From positions 1 through 6,028 of the forward strand of contig JAHLWV010000141.1 in NCBI GenBank assembly GCA_019057735.1: 6,028 nucleotides of DNA. The letters run 5' to 3'. The translations under genes were made by a program, and so were the position numbers. The notes beneath the pieces were generated by a model. The model was not told the origin of the DNA. It did not search any database and was given only the letters and a program-made list of their open reading frames with translations. The DNA comes from Promethearchaeota archaeon (GTDB lineage Archaea; Asgardarchaeota; Lokiarchaeia; Sigynarchaeales; SOKP01). Of this stretch, positions 1-4,084 are shown one piece after another (the stretch's first letter is position 1; the number at the start of each line of letters is the position of its first letter).

Positions 1-117
1 ACTATTGCCACATTTTTTAGGACATCCACTTATAAAAGTGAATTGGAAAAAATCTCTCCCTTTTGGAAATTCTGATTCGTCCCCAATATAACCGCATTTA
101 TTACATTTAACTTTCAT
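1..117 (-). CDS. Small zinc-ribbon protein, 3' end outside window
   Basis: The first 39 residues are visible and the frame is open to the window edge. They begin MKVKCNKCGYIGDE and contain CxxC (C5, C8) and then a second cysteine pair in GCPKKCGN (C32, C36), the pattern of a zinc ribbon. A GRDFFQ..FISGCP segment lies between them, as I recall from small zinc-ribbon proteins common in phage genomes. The second knuckle has three residues between the cysteines instead of the usual two and is encoded over an A6 run, so it could be natural variation or a one-codon slip. Its ATG shares an A with the TAA of the upstream 61-residue gene (TAATG), which suggests translational coupling. The function is unknown; protein or nucleic-acid binding is a guess. 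Confidence 0.75.
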   Translation of the reverse strand, partial: MKVKCNKCGYIGDESEFPKGRDFFQFTFISGCPKKCGNS

Positions 118-302
118 TACTTCACCCTCTTTACATAACTTATCTTATGAAAAGTTCCACCTTTATTTATAACCCAATTCCTAATATAATTAATATGTTT
201 TCCAACCATCCATTTAGCGATTGGTGGAGTTTCAACTATATATTCATTCTTAATAATAATTCCATAACAAGCGTATGATAAAGTAACGCGATATAGTATC
301 AT
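117..302 (-). CDS. Small conserved phage-type protein (61 aa)
   Basis: The protein begins MILYRVTLSYACYGIIIKN, continues with PPIAKWMVGK and ends in a basic tail. From memory this matches a family of roughly 60-80-residue phage proteins of unknown function with the pattern ACxGIIxxN..V..aPPIakWMxGK; no catalytic motif is visible. I chose the ATG at 302 over an upstream ATG at 395 for two reasons. A G-rich ribosome binding site lies 5 nt before it, and the longer form would overlap the end of the 87-residue gene with a low-complexity basic extension unlike the family. The stop codon overlaps the start of the downstream zinc-ribbon gene by one base, so the pair is probably cotranslated. Confidence 0.75.
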   Translation of the reverse strand: MILYRVTLSYACYGIIIKNEYIVETPPIAKWMVGKHINYIRNWVINKGGTFHKISYVKRVK

Positions 303-307
303 AGATA

Positions 308-316
308 CCCCCCCCC
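308..316 (-). promoter_or_regulatory. G9 homopolymer serving as Shine-Dalgarno
   Basis: Nine consecutive G residues (minus strand) sit at the Shine-Dalgarno position of the 61-residue gene: TAG-TA-G9-TATCT-ATG. The first G-rich part can pair with the 16S tail. A homopolymer of this length is prone to length change by polymerase slippage, which would move the pairing segment relative to the ATG. Confidence 0.55.
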
Positions 317-354
317 TACTTAATATAATATCGGCCAATTTTAAAATCCTCTTT

Positions 355-618
355 TTATTTTCCGATCCTTTCCTTTTCGTAGGAATTAAAATCAATCCCG
401 GGGAATTTATCGACTACGTTCAGGCCACCTCTTGAATTTAGATAATTATTTTTCTCATAGCCCGGGGCCCGAGCTTCCGTTTTTTTCTTAATCAATTTCT
501 CGATAATCTTTAAAGCTTTTAAATAGCCCTCTCTTTCTTCTCCGGCTAATTCGTTCTTCAATTCTACCAGGTAAAAAGATTTGGTTTCTTCTAAATCTTT
601 CACCTTTGGATTATCCAT
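355..618 (-). CDS. Unknown small protein, helical N-terminal half (87 aa)
   Basis: I do not recognise the family. Residues 6-46 are rich in Glu, Lys and Leu (for example KALKIIEKLIKKK) and probably form a helical hairpin. The C-terminal half is charged, with Gly/Pro/Asn-rich stretches suggesting little fixed structure. There is no signal peptide, membrane segment or cysteine motif. The ATG at 618 is supported by AAGGAAGTGA ending 9 nt upstream. The gene lies 67 bp after the zinc-finger gene and 52 bp before the 61-residue gene, in the same orientation, in a small-gene cluster typical of phage early regions. A perfect 16-bp palindrome 22 bp upstream of the start may regulate it. Confidence 0.65.
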   Translation of the reverse strand: MDNPKVKDLEETKSFYLVELKNELAGEEREGYLKALKIIEKLIKKKTEARAPGYEKNNYLNSRGGLNVVDKFPGIDFNSYEKERIGK

Positions 619-639
619 TTTTTAAAATCACTTCCTTAA

Positions 640-655
640 AATTAAGTACTTAATT
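640..655. promoter_or_regulatory. 16-bp perfect palindrome, candidate operator
   Basis: AATTAAGTACTTAATT is a perfect palindrome located 22 bp upstream of the start codon of the 87-residue gene. Its core TTNAGTACTNAA is shared with a second palindrome upstream of the zinc-finger gene (1211-1222), which suggests binding by the same dimeric regulator. No regulator is assigned. Confidence 0.4.
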
Positions 656-685
656 GTGTAAAAAATCCACCCCTATTAAAATAGC

Positions 686-1180
686 CTAACTTGCCTTATG
701 CTTTCGTTTATATTCCCTATTGTATTTCTTGATCCTTTCCCTATTCTTTTCTATCCAAAGTTTTCTATTCTGCCTACAAGCTTCTTTGTTTGCCTGGTAG
801 TATTTCAGGTTTCTTTTCTTGATCGCTTCCTTATTTTCTAAATACCATTTTGAAGCATTTTCTTTTAAGCGTTCCTTATTTTCTTCCTGGTAGCGTTTGA
901 AATATTCGCTTCTATCCTTCCCGTTAGTATCCCTATGTTTCTTGCTTTTTATCAGTATCCTATCTTTATTCTTGTAGTAATATTTTTCAGCTTCCAATAC
1001 CCTGCAAGCCTTACAAACATTCGTTCTACCATCAGGGTTTCGCCTATCTAATGAAAACTTAAAAATTAGTTTTATTTCCCCACATCTTAAGCAAATTTTA
1101 AAGCATTTAGTTCTTTCTTTTAACCTAAAATTTTTATGATAGTCGGTTGTCCATTTAGGAGTAGAATTAACCCCTTCCAA
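686..1180 (-). CDS. Zinc-finger protein with six 15-residue basic helical repeats (164 aa)
   Basis: The N-terminal part carries CLRC (C30, C33) and, 22 residues on, CKAC (C56, C59) preceded by F..DRRNPDGRTNV. This is the treble-clef-like knuckle found at the start of many phage endonuclease-VII/HNH-like proteins. The rest is a strongly basic repeat: an asparagine recurs at residues 71, 86, 101, 116, 131 and 146, exactly 15 apart, with consensus [WY]YxxNKExIKK. The HNH/EndoVII catalytic domain that often follows this kind of region is absent, so this is better read as a DNA- or RNA-binding protein than a nuclease. The start is TTG at 1180; the GGGGGGTG site 5 nt upstream decides it and there is no nearer ATG. 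Expression may be controlled by the palindrome at 1211-1222. Cellular role unknown. Confidence 0.75.
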   Translation of the reverse strand: MEGVNSTPKWTTDYHKNFRLKERTKCFKICLRCGEIKLIFKFSLDRRNPDGRTNVCKACRVLEAEKYYYKNKDRILIKSKKHRDTNGKDRSEYFKRYQEENKERLKENASKWYLENKEAIKKRNLKYYQANKEACRQNRKLWIEKNRERIKKYNREYKRKHKAS

Positions 1181-1210
1181 TGTTTCACCCCCCTTTAATC
1201 TAATTTGATA

Positions 1211-1222
1211 TTCAGTACTGAA
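1211..1222. promoter_or_regulatory. 12-bp palindrome TTCAGTACTGAA, candidate operator
   Basis: A perfect 12-bp palindrome 31 bp upstream of the TTG start of the zinc-finger gene. It fits the TTNAGTACTNAA core seen upstream of the 87-residue gene. I see no convincing -35/-10 pair next to it, so its role as an operator is inferred from position and recurrence only. Confidence 0.35.
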
Positions 1223-1245
1223 CAGTTTTCTATCTAAAATTTCAG

Positions 1246-1271
1246 TAACTTGATGAGTTGTACAACTTGTT
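1246..1271. repeat. AACTTG/AGTT repeat cluster downstream of integrase
   Basis: Just beyond the integrase stop codon lie two AACTTG direct repeats 18 bp apart (1247-1252 and 1265-1270), with a perfect 12-bp palindrome AGTTGTACAACT (1256-1267) between and overlapping them. Short inverted core-type sites beside an integrase gene are typical of attP regions, so this is an attachment-site candidate. No second copy or flanking host gene is available here to confirm it. It could equally be a regulatory site for the next gene. Confidence 0.2.
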
Positions 1272-1276
1272 CAAAT

Positions 1277-1930
1277 TTATAAATTCGCCTTCTCCAGCCC
1301 TTCTGCCACATCATCCTTGGAAACATAAGTATAGACTATTGTAGAATTAATGCTCTTATGTCTCATCGCATTCTGAGTTAAAACCAAATCCCTGGTGGAT
1401 CTTAAAAATTCAGTGGCAAAGGTATGCCTCAGAATATGGGGATAAACTTGCTTCTGGATCCCCGCCAGCTTCCCATATTGCTTAATAAATCTTTGTAGTT
1501 CCCGGGCCCTGATCCTCTCCCCATTCTTACCGATAAAGAAGGCATTGCCTTTGTTATATTTAAAGGCTTTTCTGGCTCTTAAATATCTCCTTAGCTCCTT
1601 CCACGTCTCCCTTTTATCGATAGGCTGATATTCATCATTTCCACGCTTCCCCTGCCTGATCTTAATTCTATTCTCTTCGAAATAGATGTCCTTATCGTTT
1701 AGGTTGCAGGCCTCACTATTTCTGATCCCTGTGCTGAATAGAAGCCTTATAATTGCCTGATTTCGCAGCGCTAAGAATAAACCGTTCTTTATATAACTCA
1801 AATATTTATTAGCTTTTAGCTTCTCTTCTTTTAACTTCTTCTTATAAAACTCCTCCAGCCCTGCTCCTACCTCTATTAGTTTCTCCACTTCTCCCCTGGT
1901 CAAAACTACTGGGGTCTTTTGCCTTTTCAT
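1277..1930 (-). CDS. Tyrosine recombinase/integrase, catalytic domain only (217 aa)
   Basis: Phage-integrase-family site-specific recombinase that would cut and rejoin DNA through a 3'-phosphotyrosine. Active-site residues visible: R70 in STGIRNSE, K95 in QGKRGND, H165 and R168 in HILRHT, H191 in MRHKSI, and the nucleophile Y200 in VYTYVS. The family's usual LGH motif reads MRH here, but the histidine is kept. Length is 217 residues against about 280-400 for typical XerC/D or phage integrases; the N-terminal SAM-like core-binding domain is missing, and about 20 extra Lys-rich residues lie between LTRGEVEKLIE and the arginine motif. I start at 1930, not 1948, because AGGAGG lies 8 nt before the 1930 ATG, inside the longer frame. 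A perfect promoter sits 37 bp upstream, so the short form is the designed gene and not a 5' truncation. No terminator follows. Confidence 0.9.
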   Translation of the reverse strand: MKRQKTPVVLTRGEVEKLIEVGAGLEEFYKKKLKEEKLKANKYLSYIKNGLFLALRNQAIIRLLFSTGIRNSEACNLNDKDIYFEENRIKIRQGKRGNDEYQPIDKRETWKELRRYLRARKAFKYNKGNAFFIGKNGERIRARELQRFIKQYGKLAGIQKQVYPHILRHTFATEFLRSTRDLVLTQNAMRHKSINSTIVYTYVSKDDVAEGLEKANL

Positions 1931-1956
1931 TTCTAAATCCTCCTTCATAATTGTTT

Positions 1957-1972
1957 TATCATGATCATTATA
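1957..1972. promoter_or_regulatory. Imperfect 16-bp palindrome over the -10 and start point
   Basis: TATCATGATCATTATA is a palindrome with one mismatched pair around a perfect ATGATCAT centre. It covers the integrase -10 box and the expected transcription start, the usual place for a repressor. The 65-residue HTH protein encoded upstream is a possible, unproven ligand. Confidence 0.4.
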
Positions 1973-1995
1973 AAGAATGGAAGATATTTTGTCAA
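1967..1995 (-). promoter_or_regulatory. Perfect sigma70-type promoter of the integrase gene
   Basis: On the minus strand TTGACA (1995-1990) and TATAAT (1972-1967) are separated by exactly 17 bp. Both hexamers match the sigma70/sigmaA consensus at 6 of 6 positions. Transcription should start near 1960, giving a leader of about 30 nt with the AGGAGG site. It is the only promoter in the window that needs no special pleading. Confidence 0.9.
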
Positions 1996-2005
1996 GTATT
2001 TTGAC
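1991..2005. promoter_or_regulatory. Inverted repeat GTCAA-N5-TTGAC over the -35 box
   Basis: The arms GTCAA (1991-1995) and TTGAC (2001-2005) are perfectly inverted around a 5-bp spacer. One arm is part of the -35 hexamer of the integrase promoter, so a protein bound here would compete with RNA polymerase. A TTTTGACGC word at the outer arm recurs at 2105-2113. Confidence 0.4.
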
Positions 2006-2204
2006 GCAGAATACAACCTTCTACGCCAGAAATCTATATTATTTTGATTTTGAATTTTTGAGACTCTTATAAACAAAGGACTTTTAGAAAATAGCTAAAT
2101 TGAGTTTTGACGCTTTATCCCCTAAAGTCTTAGAATATCCCTTCTTTTAAAAATTATAATTCGCTTTATTCGACATAAAATTAATAGAGATCTTGCTCTT
2201 TTAA
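2006..2204. other. Non-coding stretch between integrase promoter and terminator
   Basis: No gene is visible. It carries one copy of the TATAAACAAAGG word (2069-2080) that recurs in stem-loops at 2877-2900 and 4477-4505. It also has a loose inverted pair, GACTTTTAG near 2080-2088 and CTAAAGTC near 2122-2129. I could not fit a known RNA or regulatory element. Confidence 0.3.
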
Positions 2205-2238
2205 ATAAAAAAACCCTGCTCTTTTAGTGCAAGGGTTT
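2205..2238 (-). terminator. Rho-independent terminator after the HTH operon
   Basis: On the minus strand AAACCCTTGC pairs with GCAGGGTTT (one bulged T) around a 9-nt loop, and the stem runs straight into seven T residues. It separates the HTH/52-residue gene unit from the integrase, which has its own promoter. Confidence 0.85.
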
Positions 2239-2282
2239 GATAAGTATTTTTCTATATTCTGATCGGGACACTTATTTAAAAC

Positions 2283-2292
2283 ATCACCTCCT
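2283..2292 (-). promoter_or_regulatory. Perfect Shine-Dalgarno without an obvious gene
   Basis: AGGAGGTGAT, an ideal match to the 16S 3' tail, stands 45 bp before the terminator stem. The only downstream frames are ATG-TTT-stop, overlapping the site itself, and a GTG-started 15-codon frame (2224-2271, MSRSEYRKILIKPLH) whose start is 15 nt from AGGAGG, longer than usual. It may serve a leader peptide or be the remnant of a deleted gene. Confidence 0.4.
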
Positions 2293-2359
2293 AATAAAAT
2301 AATACCGAATATTTAAAGGGGATATATCACTTTAAAGTTAATAATTTCTTCCCGAGTAT

Positions 2360-2518
2360 TCATAGCCTTTTATCACCTTCCTTCTTAATCGGATTCTTCA
2401 ACCCTTCCTTCTTAGCTAAATTTTCCCTGTATTTCCTAGCGAATAACTTCAACTGGCCAGTGGAAATTTTTCGCTTTTCACACCATTCCAGTGCCTTCTC
2501 TATCCTTTCATTTTTCAT
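2360..2518 (-). CDS. Small basic protein translationally coupled to the HTH gene (52 aa)
   Basis: The frame gives MKNERIEKALEWCEKRKI, then GQLKLFARKYRENLAKK, and a Lys-rich tail. It is basic, mostly helical in appearance, and has no membrane segment; I do not recognise a family. The ATG directly follows the TAA of the HTH gene (TAAATG), and an AGAAGG site ends 10 nt before it, so coupled translation is likely. A further 16-codon frame overlaps its stop as ATGA (2313-2363), but that frame is too short to claim. Being in one unit with an excisionase-type protein suggests a role in recombination or its control, which is inference only. Confidence 0.6.
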   Translation of the reverse strand: MKNERIEKALEWCEKRKISTGQLKLFARKYRENLAKKEGLKNPIKKEGDKRL

Positions 2519-2716
2519 TTATTTATTGCCTTCTCCGTCAAGAAATTTCTGCAAGTTTTCTTCGCTTACTAAGTAATATCTACCGATCTTAATTGCTTCG
2601 ATCTTGCCCTTCCTTATATATTTTCGGACCGTATCCACCGGGATAAAGAGCATTTTCGATAAGGCTTCCACATTATAAAATTGCTTATCCGCGATCTTAA
2701 TAGTTTTGATAGGCAT
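2519..2716 (-). CDS. Excisionase-family helix-turn-helix DNA-binding protein (65 aa)
   Basis: Residues 14-60 (YNVEALSKMLFIPVDTVRKY, then IRKGKIEAIKIGRYYLV and EENLQKFL) follow the MerR-like winged-HTH pattern of the excisionase DNA-binding family: helix, turn, recognition helix TVRKYIRKG, then a beta wing with the IGRYYLV strand. The length is typical of Xis/RDF-like proteins and small regulators. I chose the ATG at 2716: GGGAGG lies 10 nt upstream and is itself inside the longer frame that begins at 2737. It is encoded upstream of the integrase on the same strand, but a terminator lies between them. It could direct excision, repress the integrase promoter, or both; sequence alone cannot separate these. 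Confidence 0.8.
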   Translation of the reverse strand: MPIKTIKIADKQFYNVEALSKMLFIPVDTVRKYIRKGKIEAIKIGRYYLVSEENLQKFLDGEGNK

Positions 2717-2745
2717 AATCTCTAGGCCTCCCTTCATAATTTGAT

Positions 2746-2768
2746 ATATCTAATCTTATCATATCTAA
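2746..2768 (-). promoter_or_regulatory. TTAGATAT direct repeats upstream of the HTH gene
   Basis: TTAGATAT occurs at 2768-2761 and 2753-2746 on the minus strand, 15 bp apart, 30-50 bp before the HTH start. The lower copy runs into a GATATATC palindrome. Tandem short sites at this position could be autoregulatory or excisionase-type sites. A weak TTGCTT...TAAGAT promoter (17-bp spacing) overlaps them, matching consensus poorly. Confidence 0.3.
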
Positions 2769-2863
2769 ACATATAAAGCAAACAGAAAGAATATAATAAA
2801 TCTTTTACCTAAATAACATCATTTAACAACGTCCTATAACATGTGTTATGTAAAGTAAACGAG

Positions 2864-2914
2864 AAAAGACCCCCTTAAAGCCCTTTGTTTGTAAGGGTTT
2901 CAGGACGTCTTTTT
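2864..2914. terminator. Nested stem-loop, possibly a bidirectional terminator
   Basis: An outer stem AAAAGAC (2864-2870)/GTCTTTT (2907-2913) encloses an inner stem, AAA-g-CCCTT (2877-2885) with AAGGGTTT (2893-2900), around a TGTTTGT loop. T runs follow the outer stem on both strands, so it could stop transcripts from either side. The inner stem and the following CAGGACG are shared with the stem-loop at 4477-4505. Confidence 0.45.
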
Positions 2915-2938
2915 CATCGCTTTTTGCCCTAAACCTAC

Positions 2939-2952
2939 CGCTATATATAGCG
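2939..2952. repeat. 14-bp perfect palindrome CGCTATATATAGCG
   Basis: A perfect palindrome with a seven-pair half-site and an alternating TA centre, immediately before a TAGTGTTTTAGCTAA repeat. It could be a protein-binding site or a site that extrudes a small cruciform; no partner is identifiable. Confidence 0.45.
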
Positions 2953-2967
2953 TAGTGTTTTAGCTAA
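2953..2967 (+). repeat. 15-bp direct repeat, copy 1 (TAGTGTTTTAGCTAA)
   Basis: Identical to 3526-3540, 573 bp away, in the same orientation. In this copy the end extends to the 12-bp palindrome TTTTAGCTAAAA (2958-2969). The function is unknown; duplicated flanks of a lost segment and recurring protein-binding sites are both possible. Confidence 0.5.
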
Positions 2968-2977
2968 AAGCCCTTAG

Positions 2978-3098
2978 AGATAGGGGATAATCAGCTAAAG
3001 GAAGATAATCTCTTTTAGACCATTCTGCAAACTTATGTAAAGTTATTGAAGGATCGCTTTCCTAAAATAAAAAAAGAAGGTATTTCTATCCCCTATCT
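2978..3098. repeat. 12-bp inverted repeat pair spanning about 120 bp
   Basis: AGATAGGGGATA (2978-2989) and TATCCCCTATCT (3087-3098) are perfect inverse complements separated by 97 bp. If transcribed, they could close a long structured loop. A minus-strand TTTTTTT run (3076-3070) lies inside the interval. Confidence 0.45.
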
Positions 3099-3360
3099 TC
3101 GGCAATTAGATGCACTAAAACTTATCCCTCCTATTTTTTGAGAAGCCTGATCTATAAGCCTTTCATTATCCTCAAGCATTTTTATTCTCCGTAAAATTTC
3201 ATTATCCTATTTAGAATATCATTCTACCCCCTAATTAGTCTCATATAATGTACTATAATTTTTCTTCATTATCTTTCGAGACCCTTATATCATAAGAGCT
3301 TTATAAGAATAAGATAATTTTATTTTTAGTAAAATTTTTAGTCACCTTCCAGCATATTTT

Positions 3361-3480
3361 TCGCCTCCCCGAGTTCCCGAGTTCTCCAAAAAAAATAAAA
3401 GCCTTTCCTTCTCTTTTTATCCTTTACTGTCAACCATTTCCTGAATCTTTCTATTCTCGAGTACTCCAAAAATTTAAAGA
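3361..3480. repeat. Two GAGTNCTCCAAAAA units 80 bp apart
   Basis: GAGTTCTCCAAAAA (from 3379) and GAGTACTCCAAAAA (from 3459) lie exactly 80 bp apart, the first preceded by a CCCGAGTT tandem duplication. The A-rich continuation and the spacing resemble the array at 4085-4732, but the similarity is weak and may be due to base composition. Confidence 0.3.
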
Positions 3481-3525
3481 GGCTTTTTTAGTCGATATCC
3501 TGTCAGATTCGTCAGATTTTTTGCC

Positions 3526-3540
3526 TAGTGTTTTAGCTAA
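3526..3540 (+). repeat. 15-bp direct repeat, copy 2 (TAGTGTTTTAGCTAA)
   Basis: Exact second copy of 2953-2967. It lies directly downstream (minus strand) of the HU terminator hairpin at 3547-3570. Confidence 0.5.
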
Positions 3541-3546
3541 GAAAGA

Positions 3547-3570
3547 TAAAACCCGAATAAAAGGTCGGGT
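3547..3570 (-). terminator. Rho-independent terminator downstream of HU
   Basis: On the minus strand ACCCGA (3570-3565 complement side) pairs with TCGGGT around an 8-nt loop, followed by TTTTATCTTT. With the hairpin at 3599-3627 it would give HU transcripts two successive stops. Confidence 0.7.
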
Positions 3571-3598
3571 CATACCAACCCCCTAAAAGACCCTCCGT

Positions 3599-3627
3599 AA
3601 AAACGCCAAGCGAGGCTTCTCGCTTTT
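3599..3627. terminator. 7-bp hairpin, possible bidirectional terminator after HU
   Basis: AAGCGAG (3608-3614) and CTCGCTT (3619-3625) form a perfect stem with a GCTT tetraloop. On the minus strand GGCG and then five T residues follow. On the plus strand the stem runs directly into a T4 run. It lies 55 bp beyond the HU stop codon. Confidence 0.6.
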
Positions 3628-3681
3628 AGATGAAATAAATTATATTTAAATTAAAAGATTTAATTGGCGACAATCAATTTA

Positions 3682-3954
3682 TTATTTTACTTTCTCTTTT
3701 AATTCTTTGCCCGCTTTAAAGAAGGGAACACTCTTAGCCGGTACAGATATTTTTTCACCGGTGCCAGGATTTCTGCCTTCTCGAGCAGCTCTCTTTCTAA
3801 TACCGAAAGTGCCGAAGCCTATTAATTTAAAGGCACCACCCTGAGCTAAACAACCAGTAATATTTTTAAATACACATTCTACAATTCCCTTAGTTTCCAC
3901 TTTGGTGCAGTCTATTCCCTTGGCCACCTTACCGATTAATTCGCCTTTGTTCAC
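3682..3954 (-). CDS. HU-family histone-like DNA-bending protein (90 aa)
   Basis: Small basic nucleoid protein that binds and bends DNA as a dimer. The length is standard for HU. The N-terminal helices (MNKGELIGKVAKG) and the family signature GFGTFGIRKRAAREGRNPGT (46-65) are present, including the Pro63 at the arm tip that intercalates into DNA in known HU structures. The C terminus FFKAGKELKEKVK is also typical. Three cysteines (C16, C27, C35) are unusual, as most HU proteins have none. The start is GTG at 3954 with GGAGG 9 nt before it. HU lies between the repeat array and its own terminators, as a single-gene unit. In phages and mobile elements HU/IHF-type proteins assist integration, replication or packaging; which applies here is not visible. 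I cannot tell HU from a phage-encoded paralogue. Confidence 0.93.
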   Translation of the reverse strand: MNKGELIGKVAKGIDCTKVETKGIVECVFKNITGCLAQGGAFKLIGFGTFGIRKRAAREGRNPGTGEKISVPAKSVPFFKAGKELKEKVK

Positions 3955-4084
3955 TTTAGAAGACCTCCTTTCTATTTTTTTTAACTAATGTTATCATCAT
4001 AAAATAAGGGAAACACAATTGTTGAAGCACTGCTTCTAAGCATTATACGACAAGGCATTAAAAAAATCCTTCTTTTTCAAAAAA
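3955..4084 (-). promoter_or_regulatory. HU upstream region, weak promoter candidate
   Basis: Minus strand TTGTGT, 17 bp, GATAAC gives a possible but poor promoter about 30-60 bp before the HU start. An ACAATTGT palindrome overlaps the -35 position. The remaining bases hold no gene and grade into the repeat array; TAAGCATT and AAGGGAAA words here resemble its motifs. Confidence 0.3.

Larger units (their letters stand above)
2769..3681. other. Gene-poor region of about 0.9 kb with palindromes and repeats
   Basis: No gene here meets the standard used elsewhere. Minus-strand frames with plausible ribosome sites exist at 3093-3179 (28 codons) and 3451-3573 (40 codons). The second starts inside a terminator stem and neither resembles a known protein. 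The stretch contains an ATAACA-TG-TGTTAT inverted repeat (2836-2849), hairpins, a 14-bp palindrome, distant repeats listed separately, and three TTCATTATC words (3162, 3198, 3265). This could be decayed coding sequence or a cis-acting region. Confidence 0.4.

Noticed and set aside
303..395. N-terminal extension of the 61-residue protein from an ATG at 395
   Set aside because: It overlaps the end of the 87-residue gene, lacks a ribosome site and adds a low-complexity basic stretch; the 302 start has the G-rich site and fits the family.
1931..1948. Integrase start at the upstream ATG (1948)
   Set aside because: The AGGAGG ribosome site is inside those six codons and correctly spaced for the 1930 ATG.
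3093..3179. Minus-strand 28-codon frame beginning MLEDNERLIDQ with GGAG upstream
   Set aside because: Very short, no family resemblance, and its end is one arm of the 12-bp inverted repeat. Kept only as a possibility.
3451..3573. Minus-strand 40-codon frame beginning MTRPFIRVLSFL with AGGGGG upstream
   Set aside because: Its first codons are the HU terminator hairpin and T run, and the product resembles nothing known; the ribosome site may be chance.
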